Shown here one piece after another: positions 26,900 through 39,399 of a stretch of 64,000 nt of DNA. Position numbers and translations under genes: made by a program. This DNA is from Niebla homalea. Its lineage: Eukaryota; Ascomycota; Lecanoromycetes; Lecanorales; Ramalinaceae. The notes under the pieces are model-generated. The model was not told the origin of the DNA, searched no databases, and saw only the letters and a program-made list of their open reading frames with translations. Within the stretch, counting starts at the first letter, position 1; each line of letters opens with the position of its first letter. The DNA is taken from assembly GCA_019925105.1 (NCBI GenBank), contig JAHGAU010000025.1, forward strand, positions 186,001-250,000. Direction: 5' to 3'.

Positions 26900-29800
26900 T
26901 ATTATAATAAAGAATTATAATATTATTTAAGATTAAGATTTTATTTTACGGATTAAAAGAAACGGATAAATAGGAAGGTAAAGTGAATAATATATAAAGA
27001 TAAATTTATAACGTATAAAAGGAAATTAAACGGGAAGCCTCCTTAAGCTAATAAATAAAAGTAATAAATATAAAATTTAAAAGAGACGTAATATTTTAAG
27101 TAAAGTAACCGGAGATTAAAGCTTTACTTACGGATAAGGCTATAAATAACGCTATAAAGGACGACGTAAAGAATTTCTAGAAATTCTTATATAAAGAATT
27201 CTTAAAATTAAATTTAAACAATTTTATAAATTAAGCAGGAAGTAATATTAAAATACTATCTTAAAAGGGTAATTCAATCTTTAACTATTATAAACGTATA
27301 CTCCGTATTATATATAACTTAAATAAGAAAGATATTAAGCCCGGAAAATCTAAAAGGGAAATGAATAAAATATTAAAATATATATTAAGGAATATAATTA
27401 ACTATTTTAAGAACGGTTTAATAAATATAAAGTTTTATAAACGTTTAATAAAAAATATATATAAAGAATTTAATTTATATAAAATATACCTTAAAGTAAA
27501 ATATATTATAAAAGGAATAAAAAAGAAAAAAAAACTAAAGAAAAAAAAAATAAAGAAATAAATTATAAAGCTTAAATTTTCTTAAATTAATTAAATTATA
27601 TAAATAAAGACCTTTAAGAAGTTATATTAAAAATAAATCTAATATACGTTAATTACGACGGAATTATTTAAGTATTATAAACTATAAAAGGAATATAATA
27701 GATTAAATACGGCCAGAATCGTACGGATAAGAGGTCTTAGGACGTCTTAGCGATAAATATAGTACTTATATAATTACCGTAAGTAGAATAAACTTAATAA
27801 TTAAGGAATTAAAGTAAACCTTAAAATCTATTTTAATAAAGTATTAATAATTAGCCGGCGAATATAAATTAAGGGCCTTAAAATTATTAATAGAATTTAT
27901 ATATTAATTAAAATAATAAAGAAAGTAATTAACCTACCTTAAGACTATTTAATCCGGCTAAGTTAAGAAACTTTTATATTAATAACTTTAAATTATTTAA
28001 TATAAAATTGTATTTTATCTATTATAAGTACTATAATATATTCTTAAATATAAAGTATATAAGTTACCGATAAAAATATAACGGAAATAATATAAGCTTC
28101 AATAAAAAGAGATACGTATAAAAGAAGGATTCAGACCGTAAAAACGGGCGTCGCGATACGGATTATAAACTGTTACCTTTATTTATAACCGTATTACTTA
28201 ATAAGTAATTAAATATATTAATAAACGTAATAACTATTACCCCGGCTACGTAAAAGGAAAGAAAGGTCCTTAATAAGGTCGATAATAAAGGATTAATCGA
28301 CGGTTTCGGTTATAAGGTTATTATCGTAAAAAAAGGATATCTTTTTAATAAGGACGTTAACTATGAAATAAGTATAGTAATAAATATAACGGCGAAACGA
28401 GGACAAATTAATAACGACGATACGGAAGAAGAAATTAAGTTTATATAAAATAATAATTGAAATAAAATAAAGTTAAAAGGAAAAACAAAAATAAAGAAAA
28501 AGAAGGAATTTTAATAAATTATCGGATTAATAAAAGAGTAAGTTTTAAACGTTAAGCGGATTTTATTAAATAATAATATTATATTATTAATTATATATTT
28601 AATATAATTCTTATTATATTTTAAGAAGGAAATAAGCCGTTTTATAACGAACGTATTAAACCCGAATTATATATACCGTAAAAGAATTATTATTATTAAG
28701 GAAATCTTTAAGAATAATAAAAAAAGTATATAGGAAACGATCTAGAATAAACGACCTAAGATTAATAGCGTTATAATTATTAACTTAAAACGAAACCTTA
28801 AGGCTATACTTAATAAGAATAAGTAAATATACTCTATAAAAATAATAATTATTTATTAACCGGTTTAAATAATTAAGCTAATAAAAATAAAGGCCGATTA
28901 AGGATTAAATATTATTATAATTAACTTAAGTATAAGAAAAGAATTACGTACAAAAGAAAAGCCTTTAAAGATACTAAGAATAAGCTATTTAATTATATCT
29001 ATAATAAATAAAAACTATATATTATTTTATACGTAAGTTATATTTAATATTTGAGTTATAGGAATTATTAAATTTATATAAATATTTATAATATTAAAGG
29101 ATAACTTAAATTATAATATCTTATTAAGATTCTTATAATTAAAGTCGGTTACCGTTAATTTTAAAATTTAAATTAAGATATTAAAGATTAAGGATATTAT
29201 TTATAAAGAAAACGTTTAATTACTTAAACCGTAAATACGCCCGTTAAGTAAAATATAATAAAAGTAAATATATAAGAAGCCGTATTATAGGAATATGATA
29301 TTATTAAATAAGGAAAATAAGATAGATTTATTTAAGTATAAAAATAAAAACGAAAACTTAAAATTTAAGTTAAAAAATAAAGAGGATAATAAAGATTTAT
29401 AAACTTTAAGAAAAAAAGAAATTTAAAAAATAAAATCGGCTTTAAAAACGTATTTTTTAATAATTAATTAATAAAAGAAAAAGAGCAAACTTATATACTT
29501 AAAGAGAAACAGGAATATATAAAGGATAATAAAAGTAAATAAGAGAAAACTAAGAATAAGTTAAGGTAATAAAAAAAGGCGAAAAAAATAAGTTAAATAA
29601 GAAGTAAATATAATTAATTAAATAAGGGTTTAAAATAACCGGAAGAAACTAAACGATAACGGGAGTACTTAGGAGATAACGAAGAGGCTCGGGGATACCA
29701 GGAAGACAATAAGGGAGCCGGGGAGGATACCGTAGACCGTATAAATAATAGTTTTAAACTAGAAATAAGCCTTATTTTACGTTAATAATAGCCTATCAGA

Positions 29801-30300
29801 TAAAAATAAAAAACGGTTTATTTTATAAGCTTTTTATCAAGTAAGATAGATAGAGAAATAATATAGTATTTAAAGTTATTATTAATAACGTAAAATAAAG
29901 TTAAACGATATAAAGAATACTTAATATATAAAGAAAAGGCAATATTAATTGAATTAATATTACTTATAATAGTAGAGATAAATGATTATATATAATAAGA
30001 GAATAACCGATAACTTAAAGAAATTAACGATAAAAAGAAGAAAGCTATATATTAAAGTAATATAAAAAAGAAAATAAAGAAAAAAAAAAAAAATAATAAG
30101 AACTATTTACTTATTATAGAAAGCGTAATCCTTAAAACTAAATAAGGTAATAACTTAATAACTTATTAAGGGCTATTAAAATATAAATATGGTATTTACT
30201 AAGTATACTTAAGGTATATATATAAAGCAATAAATAAAATAACTTTAAGTTTATAAAGTAAAAACGCGAATATTAAAATAAAGTAATAACCTTAAGTTAA
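26900..30300 (+). pseudogene. Gag-side coding region of Gypsy-1 (product not proven)
   Basis: The plus strand looks coding here: purine-rich, with many TAA in place of CAA. A 66-codon Lys-rich frame survives at 27361-27561. At about 29330-29640 the sequence is almost entirely Glu, Lys, Asn and stop-for-Gln codons, as in a long coiled coil. It is followed by an acidic run (GDNEEARGYQEDN, near 29670-29710). Position between the 5' LTR and the reverse transcriptase makes Gag plus protease the expected content, but I see no intact zinc knuckle or DSG protease motif, so this is inference from location. Confidence 0.35.
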
Positions 30301-30891
30301 ATTTCTAATAAATAAAAGGATAATAAGGAAAGAAATTAATACTTTAAAATTATATAAAGAGTTATAAATATAAGCGAAAAGAAAAAGGTATTACATTAAA
30401 TAACGTTATTTTAAACGATTAAATATAACTTAAAATACTTTAAGTACTATAAATATACCGGGATATAAGTACGAAAAAACTATATAAGATATTAGTAACG
30501 GACTTACTCCTATATAAAGTAATATTAAGATTAAGGATTAAGCTATATAAAACTACTATTAAGAAACTATTAAATAATAAAGAATAATAGCTTAAAATAA
30601 TCGTATAATAAGGAATTAAATTAAATATATATAAGAAATATATATAAATAGATAAACGGGTAAGCGTATAAAACGTATTATTAATATTAATAAATAAAGA
30701 AGGAAAAATCGAACCACGATTAATATTTAATTATTACTTTACATATAAAGTGCCCTTTATTTTTTATATAAAGTCAATAAAAAGGATATATAATTTATTA
30801 GGGATCTTATTATATAAATTTTTTTTTAGGCGGATATAAAATATAGGTATTAAGCGGTAAAAGTATACCCTAAAAACCGATACTTTCTTAC

Positions 30892-30900
30892 CTTTAATAT
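30892..30900. repeat. Target-site duplication of LINE copy 3, left
   Basis: ctttaatat, repeated at 31278-31286. The duplication may be 10 bp if one C/T difference is allowed. Confidence 0.8.
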
Positions 30901-31277
30901 TGATTGATTGATTGATTGATTTATACTACGGATCTAGCTAAGCTAATTCCGGCGTTCCTTAATATTCGGCTATTTAACCTTATTAATAACCGTAAAAAAA
31001 CCCGATATCCATAACGTTAAGAATAAAAACCGGTATCCACCCAGCTTCCACTTACGTCTTAAGGGTTAAGAGTATTTACGGCTATTTAAAGAGTAAGAAT
31101 TTATTCATATGCCTTTTTTAAGAAAACCTATAATATTACGACCGAATCTACTTAAGGGTTATCTTTAAACCTATTACTCTTCTATTACCCTACGGGTCTA
31201 TCCAATGCTAAGATTTCAGAATTCCGATTGCACCACTGAATATCCTTACCGACACGTATGCTATTGCCACCTTATAT
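30901..31277 (-). mobile_element. LINE copy 3, 5'-truncated, 377 bp
   Basis: Starts with the same tgattgattgattta tail and ctagctaagctaattccggcg block as copies 1 and 2 and follows them for roughly 300 bp. It then ends abruptly and is bracketed by a 9-bp target duplication. It interrupts the reverse transcriptase of Gypsy-1. Its inner part (31190-31270) keeps CA/TG dinucleotides and is much less RIP-altered than the full copies. Confidence 0.85.
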
Positions 31278-31286
31278 CTTTAATAT
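31278..31286. repeat. Target-site duplication of LINE copy 3, right
   Basis: ctttaatat, identical to 30892-30900. Confidence 0.8.
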
Positions 31287-31875
31287 ATTAAATATTAAAT
31301 AGCTATAATTAATAAGGATACCTTAAAAAATATATATATCCTTATTTATCTTTATTAAACTTATAAATATTATATTAAGAGTTATCTTTAAACTAAATTC
31401 CGAGTTATCCTTCTTCATCTTTAAAGGAAAGTATAATTTTATTAACTTAACCTTTTATTTCGATAATATTTTTAAAGTATACGGTATATAAGAAAAGTAA
31501 TTCGTTTTCTTAAGAGATTACTTTTTTTTATAAATTTTATAATTAAAGTTAAAGCTTTTATTTAATAAGCTAAAAATTAAGATAATAAAGATTAAGGCTT
31601 TAAGAAAAATTTATAAAGTAGAAGAACGTATATAAATTAAACTTAAAAAATATAAAAAGATACTTAATTAACTTATACCGTAAAACGTAAAAGATATTAA
31701 GGGATTCTTAAATATTATTAATATAATAAGAAAATAAATTAAAGGTTTCGCAGAAATAATACGTTTATTTACCCGTTTAACCGGAAATATAAAGTAAAAA
31801 TAAAAAGAATTAAAAAACGTATCATTTTAACTTATATAAAATATAATAATAAGAATAAAAGCTTTATTTAAATAA

Positions 31876-32190
31876 GATTTAAAGATACCGGTTTACATAT
31901 ATATTAATATTTTAAGATACGGAGCCGGGTATTATATTACCTAGATTTAAAACGGTTATACCGTACCGCTTATTTATAATTTATATATAATAAATAAACC
32001 GGAACGTAATTACGATATTTATAAGCGAAAACTAATAATTATTATTATATTTAAAGAGAAGTTTTCTTATATATTAAATATAAAAGAGGTATTAATTATA
32101 TATATGAATTATAAGTTATTTACGGGGTTCTTAAACGTAGATTATTATAAAAATATCTTTATAAGATAAATAGGTAAGTTAAGAAGGTTA
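31876..32190 (+). pseudogene. RNase H domain of Gypsy-1
   Basis: The same phase as the palm motif gives PVYIYINILRYGAGYYIT, then INKPERNYDIYKRKL, then LIIYMNYKLFTGFLN. This is the Ty3/Gypsy RNase H pattern: TDAS-like Asp, E-x-NYDIYxKELLAI, and TDHKxL-x-F. The first catalytic Asp is Asn (codon 31906-31908), the Glu of KEL is Lys and the TDH Asp is Asn, all G-to-A changes. Confidence 0.88.
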
Positions 32191-32859
32191 TATATTAAAA
32201 TTAAATACATTAAAGGAGAGATTAATAAAGCTATAAATAACCTACTAAAAATATTATTTAATAACCTTAATTACGTACTTAATAAGGTAATAAAGAAAAT
32301 AGCCCTTGAAGTATTAAAAAATAAGAACGATACGGTATAATTCTAAAAGAGTAATAAGGGGGGATATCACGTTATATTAAAGAAACTCTTCAAAAAAGTA
32401 AAAAAAAAGATAATTAATATTTATAATAATATACGAATTATACTATAATAACTAAAGGGCTAACTATTTTAAACCGTAAGGAAAAAGCCAACGGGAAAAG
32501 GCATAAAAGGAAGAAAGAAAGTAAATATAAAGGAACTATAATTATAAAAGGTAACCGATAAAAAGTTAATACGGAAGTATAATATAAAATTAAATAATAA
32601 TGAGGATAAGGGTATATAAATCGATTATATATTTACGGAACTATTTAAACTTAAAGAATTAATCTATTATAAGAACGATAACTAATACGCGGAAATTATT
32701 AAGTACCTTAAAATAAAGGTAAAGTTAAAAAAGGAAAATACGGTATAATAAGCTAAATTTAATAAATAGCTTATAAGCTATAAATTTAATTCGTTTATAA
32801 ATAAGTTATTTTACCGATATAAGAAATATTAAATAATATATTTAATAAAGGATAAAATA

Positions 32860-33460
32860 ATAATAATATTAAGGGAAGTCTATAATAACGTAAAGTATTT
32901 CTTATCGAAGATTATATTAAAAAAGCTATGGTACCGCTATTAATAACTTAAGATAATAAAAAACATTATAAAATATATATAAGGATACTTAACTTATATA
33001 AAGTAAACTTACGGAAATCGTACCGTATTATTAAGTCCGATTAAAATAAAAGCCTTTTTTAACCTATTTAAAGCAGATTTTATCGGCCCTTTTAAATAAG
33101 CATAAAGTAATCTCCGTTATATATTTAATATAATAAATTACTTCTTATAGTTTATATGACCGTATTATATTAAGTTAACCGGGATAAAGGATATAATTAT
33201 TACGTTAAAGGAATACCTAAATAGTTACTTAAAGCCTATCGTAATATATATAAATATCGGAAAAGTATTTATAAGTAAGAAAATAAGAAGCTTCTTCTGC
33301 TTATACGATATTTAGTTTATTTTAATATTAAATATAATATATAAAATTATAAGTATAATAAAGTTTAATAATTAAATTTAATAAGACGTTATAAGGAAAA
33401 CGTAAATTTGATAAAAATATAACTAAATATAGGTAAAAAGATTAACTACCCCCGGTATTA
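32860..33460 (+). pseudogene. Integrase of Gypsy-1
   Basis: The frame continues from RNase H. H2C2 finger: ILREVYNNVKYFLSKI (His positions now Tyr), then GYLTYIK where the family has C-x-x-C. Catalytic core: FKADFIGPF with the first Asp intact at 33076-33078. The second core block is YINIGKVFISKKI, family D-x-G-x-x-F, with Asp changed to Asn at 33253-33255. The palm of the reverse transcriptase, RNase H and integrase all share one phase from 31441 to 34026, so only stops and point changes, not indels, damage this half of pol. Confidence 0.85.
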
Positions 33461-33779
33461 ATTCAAGGTATATTAAGCATTTAAGGTACGTACTTATTAA
33501 TATCCTTTTTAATATTAAATTAAATATTATATACGAAAAAAATATAAGTAAGCTATAAATAAAGGTATATATTATAAAGAAAATAATATTACCGTTAAAG
33601 AAGGTAATATATAAAGTAATCTAAGAATTTATAATAAATAAAATAAGTATTAAGAACGAATCCTAAAAGAAGTTAAACGCGATAAAAAACCGGTAGAAAT
33701 AATACTATAATAAAAGAATATAAGGTTAAAACCTGTTGGGGGAAGGGTAACTAATAATATAACGGGATTTTATTCTTAA

Positions 33780-34026
33780 TCTTAAAAAACTTAAGCCTTA
33801 TTAAATCGGACCGTTTATTATTAAGGGCTTCATAAAGGAATATAAAGCTTTATATACATTAAAAAGGCTAAATAAAACCCTTATTCTTAACTTATTTTAT
33901 AATAATTAACTTAAAGTATTTATACCGCGTATTGGGTATCTTAAACCCTCCGATAAGCCGGAGCTGGAGATAATAAAGAGAATTCGGATCCGGCAAACGC
34001 CGGCAGAGAACGCCTATATCCTTTAG
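33780..34026 (+). pseudogene. C-terminal GPF/Y-type module of Gypsy-1 pol
   Basis: KLKPY.IGPFIIKGFIKEY, then ALYTLKRLNKTLI and a basic tail reading ELEIIKRIRIRQTPAENAY before a TAG at 34024-34026. The GPF-plus-leucine-rich pattern is the normal end of chromovirus-like and related Gypsy integrases. I see no clear chromodomain. The TAG may be the true end or a mutated CAG/TGG. Confidence 0.7.
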
Positions 34027-37000
34027 AAACCGTTATAATCATTATTAGCATAATCCAAAGGGAGGAAGTATATACGAGTAAAGTGATATCTTTTCTTTCG
34101 TACTTTGATATTACGTTCACTTACAGCGATATTTCGATATAGTCAGAAACGGAAAACCAAAAAAAGGAGAAAGGTAAAAGCATTATAAGGAACGGGAGGA
34201 GATGAGTACGAGTTAGGGGATATCGAGCCATTTGGTTTTTCATTTATTATATTATAGTTACGCGATAATATAAAAAGTATATAATTATTTATAATTAAAA
34301 TATTTCCTTAAAAAGAAAGAAAAAACGTATTATAAGGAGTATATAAATAGAAATATATATAAAAGCCAAAGGTATCTATTGAAAATATTATTTAAAAGGA
34401 TGCCTTTATTACGGACTATAGGTTTAAATATTAAACTTATTATGGATATTACGTTAAGAATACGGGTGAATTATGCTATTTGTATAAATATAAAAACTAT
34501 TCTAAATAACGGGTAATTAAGGCTCCGACCGTACCTTAAAGATAAAAAAATATATCCAGGATTGTCCTATATTACGGTAATTACGGAACATAAAACCGTA
34601 TTAATTATCCCACCTTAAGAACGGAAAAGGAAACGGAGTAAAAGGACCGATATATATATAAGGACGTAACCTAAAACGAAAATAACCCGTTATTAAGGAG
34701 GCGACCCGACGGGTAAGCCCGGTAATACGATTAAGGGAATTAATAAAGTCTAAATAACCCGAAAACCGATTAAGGCTTTAATCTATAGCTAATTATATAT
34801 ATATTCTTTTAATAAGACGTATATTAAAGTTAAAACTATAATAATACGCTTAATAACTTTAATCGGAAGTTAAAGTAAACTGGTTTAAATTATACGTAAT
34901 AAGTTTAAGAATTATTCAGAAAGTAATATTTATTAATATTAATAATATAAAGTCGGAGAGGGTCGTAAATCTCTCCTTAAAGTATAACCGGGCTATTTAC
35001 GGAAAAGGTGTTAAAAGAGAGTAATTAAAGAGTTATAATTAAGTTAAGGACTTAAGAGGCCTTTATATATATGAGAAAGAAATAAAGCGAAAGGCTTATT
35101 AAAAAAAAGATACTTATAAAGATACGGGTAAGGGCTATTACGTATAAATAAGGCGAATAATAAACCTAAAAAAAAGAAAAATTAATAAAGAAACTCGGGT
35201 AAGTATATCGTTTAAATAAAGAACCGGTTAATAATTACTTTATATATAAGGGAGAAAAATAACTTATTAATATTAAGGTTATTAAAACTTAAACTAAAAA
35301 TATCCTTAATTAAGTTTAAATCGGATAAACGATACTATTTTTTCTTTAAGGACCGTTTACGCGATTCCGTTAAGGTATTAAATTTTAAAAAGGATAAGTT
35401 ATATTTTATATGGGCTTTCTTACGTTAATCAGGTTCATATAACCGAGATAATCCTATAACGCCGGTAAAGCCGGATTAGTGAAAAAACGATTAACTTATA
35501 AAAGCTTAAGGATTCAATCGGATTAATAAACGAGGTATAAAAACGCGTAAAGCTAACGGCGGAATAAATTAAGCGGAAGGTAAGCGTAAAACTAACGGTT
35601 AAATAAGCTAAGTTAAAAGGCTCGGTTAAATAAATAAACTAAATATAAATAAAGCCGATAATTAAATAAGTTAAGCGGAGGGAAAAGGTAATTAATAGGC
35701 CGGACGAGACTATTAAGATAACTAAGTAATAGAAGGTTATAAATAACTTATTATAAAACGCGTATAACCGTTTATCCCAGATTTACGGGTAATATCCGGA
35801 TTAAAGGGTATATAAGAAACTGGAGTAAAGGCGTTTACTTAAATTATATTATGGTATTAAAAATTTAAAAAAAAGAATTAGCGATAATCGATTATTAAGG
35901 ATTAATTCGTATATACTTAAGTAAAAACTGCAATTATTTAGGCAATAACGAAAAAGATAATTAATATAAATATCGTTAACTTAATTACCGATATAATAAT
36001 AATTAACGAAAATAAAACGACGGCTACCGCCAATTTACTAGTATCGGGAGTACGCTTAAGCATTAGTAAAAAAACATAAAGCGTAAACCTAAATATAAAC
36101 GGTAAATAGCTCTTAAAAGTAAAAAAGATAGAATAGACTCGGATTATAGGGAACCGTAGAGTATAACTTTAAATAAACTACCCGGTTAAAGGCTAAATAA
36201 ACTTAAGTATTAATAGGAATATAAGTATTTAATTAAGCGGTATTAATAATAAGGGTACGTTTTTTAAAATATAGATATATAGTTAAAGTAATTTCGGACG
36301 ATATAATTTAAATTTATAAGTAAATTCTAAGAAAACTATAAATAAGTTAATATAAATAAATAAGTAATATTAAGGTTATAGATTTATATATACCTTCTAA
36401 GGAATAATAAATACTTAAGTACAAAATTAAATTAAGTTTAAAATAAAATAGCCTAAATATAAGGAAAGTTAAGTAAGAAAAATAAAATAAGGAAAATAAA
36501 AGAAAACGAGGAAGTTAAAGAAAATAAAAGAAAAATAAGGGCGGGGGGATAACGGATTAATAAGTAAATAAAACGAGTTAATTTATATATTTTACTCGCC
36601 GATAAAACCAATTAAAACGGGGAATATAACGAAATATAATAAGTAATATTATTACGTTTAAAAGGAACCCCTTTTTAATATGTTTTTTAAATACACTTTA
36701 ATTAAGATAATCATACGTAATCCGTTAAAAGAATACGAAAATATATTCATTTATATACGGAGATAGCCCGGAGGGTACTTAATATATTAATTAACTAAAA
36801 GAAAAGCATATAAGTCAATAAGAATAAATATCGAAAGTTATAATAAGGGGTATACTTTTAAGAAGCGTTATTAAACGTAATACTAAACGTTAAAAAAGTT
36901 CATATAAAAGTTAAAAAGCTACTTAAAGATTAATAAATGATTATCTTATTATTTTCTTTCCTTTTTACTTTCTTATAAATATAGGGCCCCGAAATAATAA

Positions 37001-37867
37001 AATTTTTTTAAGATTAAGATAAATTATTATACTTTATTTTTTACCTTATAAAGATTAATATAATAAACCGATATTACGATAATATTAATTGATGGATATA
37101 AGTTATATGAGGACTTATAATACCTTCTTAAATATATTAATAAAAGAAATACCGAAATCTATAGAATAAAAACTTTAAAATAAAGCCTTCCCGATAGCCT
37201 TTAAAAGGAGTATATAGCTAGGGTATTACGGGCCTACCTAAGATATACTTAGTAGCGGCGAGACTAAAAGAATAAACAGAGATACCAGAAGTATATAAAT
37301 TAAAAAGCTAAATAATATAAGTGGCCGGTTACGGGTCCCAATCCTTATAAAGGGCGGTATTTATAATTTATTTAACGAGCGGAGTAAGGCGTATTATACC
37401 CTTAAACGGACTAAGCATATTATACTTAGGGAAGATATAAATATAACATAGCTTAAGCCCTAGGATAGATAGGCATAAAGTACCGTGATTACCGTTATTA
37501 ATAATTAGAATAACGGGGGGGGGGACCCTTTAAGAAAATCAGGTCTTAATATATTTATTCGCTATTATTAAATAAAACTTAAAAGTAAAGCTATAAGGAG
37601 AGGAAGCAAATATATATATAAATAACGTTAAAGAATAGTAATAACTTACCTATAAAATATAATTACAGAGAAATAAATTTATTATAAAGGGAGCCGGGGC
37701 AAGTTATTATTAGGTTAACGCTTTTTTAACTTTTATACTTATAATTACTTAAATTATATAAAAGATATTATTAACTATCCGGTATACAATCGGGATATAT
37801 ATAAACGGGCATAATATAATTTAAAATATAAAAATATTAAGAGTAGTATTTCATTATAAAGGAAGCT
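34027..37867 (+). other. Extra 3.8-kb segment of Gypsy-1 between pol and 3' LTR
   Basis: Far longer than the usual short stretch between pol and the 3' LTR. The same reading phase as pol stays plausible: a basic cluster (QKRKTKK) near 34150, then at 34399-34600 a run of paired Tyr/Cys positions (TYYGYYVKNTGELCYL, then YYGNYGT) that would be C-x-x-C pairs before RIP. I cannot assign a domain. Between 35000 and 36600 the composition stays coding-like on the plus strand. It may be an additional ORF of the element or captured DNA. Confidence 0.35.
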
Positions 37868-38117
37868 AAAAAGGGGGAGAGCAAAGAAAATATTATACTT
37901 ACGGTTAAGTATATAAAGGGATGGAAACACTAAAAAAGCTAATTAAGGGCGGAATTACTTCGTATATATTTTAAAAAGGAGGAGTATAATCAGATAAACC
38001 AGGGGAGAACCTATACCTTACCTACTTATATAAGGGCTGCGGCCCATCTTCAATTGCACTCTATTGCTATATGCTATTTTATCACTTTTATCCTTTTATT
38101 GCTTCCCATCTTTTCTA
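37868..38117 (+). repeat. 3' LTR of Gypsy-1
   Basis: Same length as the 5' LTR. It is preceded by a purine-rich stretch (aaaggaagctaaaaa), a likely polypurine tract. Its last 120 bp are less RIP-altered than the 5' copy. Confidence 0.88.
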
Positions 38118-38298
38118 CTGTTATAAAATTTTATAATAATAAATAAATAAATCGGCTTCTAATTTTTATAATAATATTAATAATTTATCGATTAATCTAT
38201 TTATAAAATCATTGATATATATATAATATAAAGTAAATTATTAATAAACAATTATTCAAATAATAAAAACTATATAAACATACATTAAATATCTAAAA

Positions 38299-38306
38299 CT
38301 TAAAAC
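38299..38306. repeat. 8-bp TSD of short TIR element 1, left
   Basis: cttaaaac, repeated exactly at 38949-38956. Confidence 0.9.
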
Positions 38307-38543
38307 TACTCCGGGAAGCGGGACGGGATGGGACGGTTTTTCGATTCACTTATCCCATCCCGCGTGGGACGGGATAAGGCTGAATCCCATCCTATCCCAT
38401 CCCTATCCCGGCGGGATGGGATCGGGATATGCCAAGATCCCGCCAAGACGCGGGGTAATAGTGAATTAATACGGGTAATAAGGGTGATAAAGGTGATAAG
38501 GGTGATGAGGTTGATGAGGTTGATGGGTGGTGCAGGTGGTAGT

Positions 38544-38606
38544 GCAGGTGCAGGTGAGGGTGGTGGTGAGGGTGGTGGTGAGGGTGGTGGTGAGGGTGGT
38601 GGTAAA
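38544..38606 (+). repeat. 12-bp minisatellite GAGGGTGGTGGT
   Basis: Three to four near-identical 12-bp units, merging on both sides into gcaggtggtagtgcaggt-like variants, inside short TIR element 1. Confidence 0.8.
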
Positions 38607-38643
38607 GGTGCAGGTAAAGGTGGATTAAGGGGTAGATTATCAC

Positions 38644-38743
38644 AAAGATGAGCATAAATATTTTTTTGGTGGTTTATCGATAACCGGATTATGGTTTTTC
38701 CGGTTATCGATAGACCACCAAGAAATATTTATGCTGATCTTTA
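38644..38743. repeat. Long central hairpin of short TIR element 1
   Basis: Left arm aaagatgagcataaatattt followed by GGTGGTTTATCGATAACCGG. The right arm is the near-perfect complement, with a loop of about 12 nt (attatggttttt). A related palindrome with the same tatcgataac core lies in short TIR element 2 (about 54951-55056). Confidence 0.85.
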
Positions 38744-38948
38744 TCATAATTTACCCTTTAATTCACTGTTTTAACCAGGTTTTCCCTTATCTTATCCGCC
38801 ACGGGATCTTGGCATATCCCGATCCCATCCCGTCCCATCCCGTATTAATACGGGATGGGATTCTATTTACTTCATCCCGTCCCATCCCTATCCCGTCCCT
38901 ATCCCGTCCCTATCCCATGGGATATATCCCGTCCCGCTTCCCGGAGTA

Positions 38949-38956
38949 CTTAAAAC
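38949..38956. repeat. 8-bp TSD of short TIR element 1, right
   Basis: cttaaaac, identical to 38299-38306. Confidence 0.9.
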
Positions 38957-39399
38957 TTTTACGTTATATTTAATACGATATTTATATTTTAATGTTTTAA
39001 TAATTATTTATAAAAAAATAGAAAAAACCGATACTTTTATCGTTATAATAATTATTATATAATATTATATATATTAAAGCTTTTGATAAAAAAAATAATT
39101 TTGATAAAATTTCGAATATATTAATAATACGATTTTATAAAAAAAAATTTAAAAAAAATTAATATCAAAATTATATATTAAAAATACGAAAAACGTTAGA
39201 ATTATATTCCGGAAATTTATTATAATTTTTAAATTAAAAATTATATTAAATTATTTAAAAATATAATTCCCGAAAAGTAACCGAATCAATATATAACCGT
39301 ATATATCTAATTCTTTAAAAAAAAAGGTGACTCCCCCCAGATCGGGCCGGATCTAACCCGATGTGGTAGTCATTTTTGATAAAATGTAGGCTTCCACCA
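38957..39399. other. AT-rich spacer
   Basis: No gene seen. AT-rich until about 39325, where low-RIP DNA starts (agatcgggccggatctaac). Confidence 0.5.

Larger units (their letters stand above)
30699..31870 (+). pseudogene. Reverse transcriptase of Gypsy-1, split by LINE copy 3
   Basis: Upstream part (30699-30900) reads EGKIEPRLIFNYYFTYKV, matching the R-P-x-F-D-Y-R segment of Gypsy fingers. Then comes the LINE insert. Downstream, INLTFYFDNIFKV at 31441-31476 is the palm active site: F-x-DD with the second Asp mutated to Asn (GAT to AAT, a RIP change). Further on come IKGFLNIINIIRK and IKGFAEIIRLFTRL (about 31690-31790), the conserved thumb/connection of Ty3/Gypsy enzymes (GFLN-x-YR, FA-x-x-x-PLTxLT). 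Stops fall at expected Trp and Gln positions. Confidence 0.85.
24434..38117 (+). mobile_element. Ty3/Gypsy LTR retrotransposon (Gypsy-1), RIP-mutated, unusually long
   Basis: Two direct repeats of about 250 bp (24434-24683 and 37868-38117) differ almost only by C/T and G/A and bound a 13.7-kb unit. The flanks ctatt (24429-24433) and ctgtt (38118-38122) form a 5-bp target duplication with one RIP-type mismatch; the end could be shifted by one base. Between the LTRs, reverse transcriptase, RNase H and integrase follow each other on the plus strand, the Gypsy order. A 377-bp LINE fragment sits in the reverse transcriptase. Even without it the element is about 13.3 kb, with roughly 6 kb before and 3.8 kb after the pol core; family members are usually 5-8 kb. 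Confidence 0.88.
38307..38948. mobile_element. Short non-autonomous TIR element 1 (642 bp), relative of the 7.9-kb element
   Basis: Starts TACTCCGGGAAGCGGGACGG and ends with its complement, flanked by the perfect 8-bp duplication cttaaaac. Subterminal GGGATGGGATAGGGA-type repeats and the ATATCCCATGGGAT word match the large element at 11412. No transposase fits in its length, so it must rely on a trans-acting one. It contains a 99-bp hairpin and a GAGGGTGGTGGT minisatellite. RIP damage is slight. Two overlapping open frames here (38328-38651 plus strand and its complement) are by-products of the G-rich repeats. Confidence 0.88.

Noticed and set aside
38328..38655. Two overlapping open frames (107 aa plus strand, 87 aa minus strand)
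   Set aside because: They lie inside short TIR element 1 and read through its G-rich minisatellite. Low-complexity Gly or His repeats on both strands are an artefact of the repeat.
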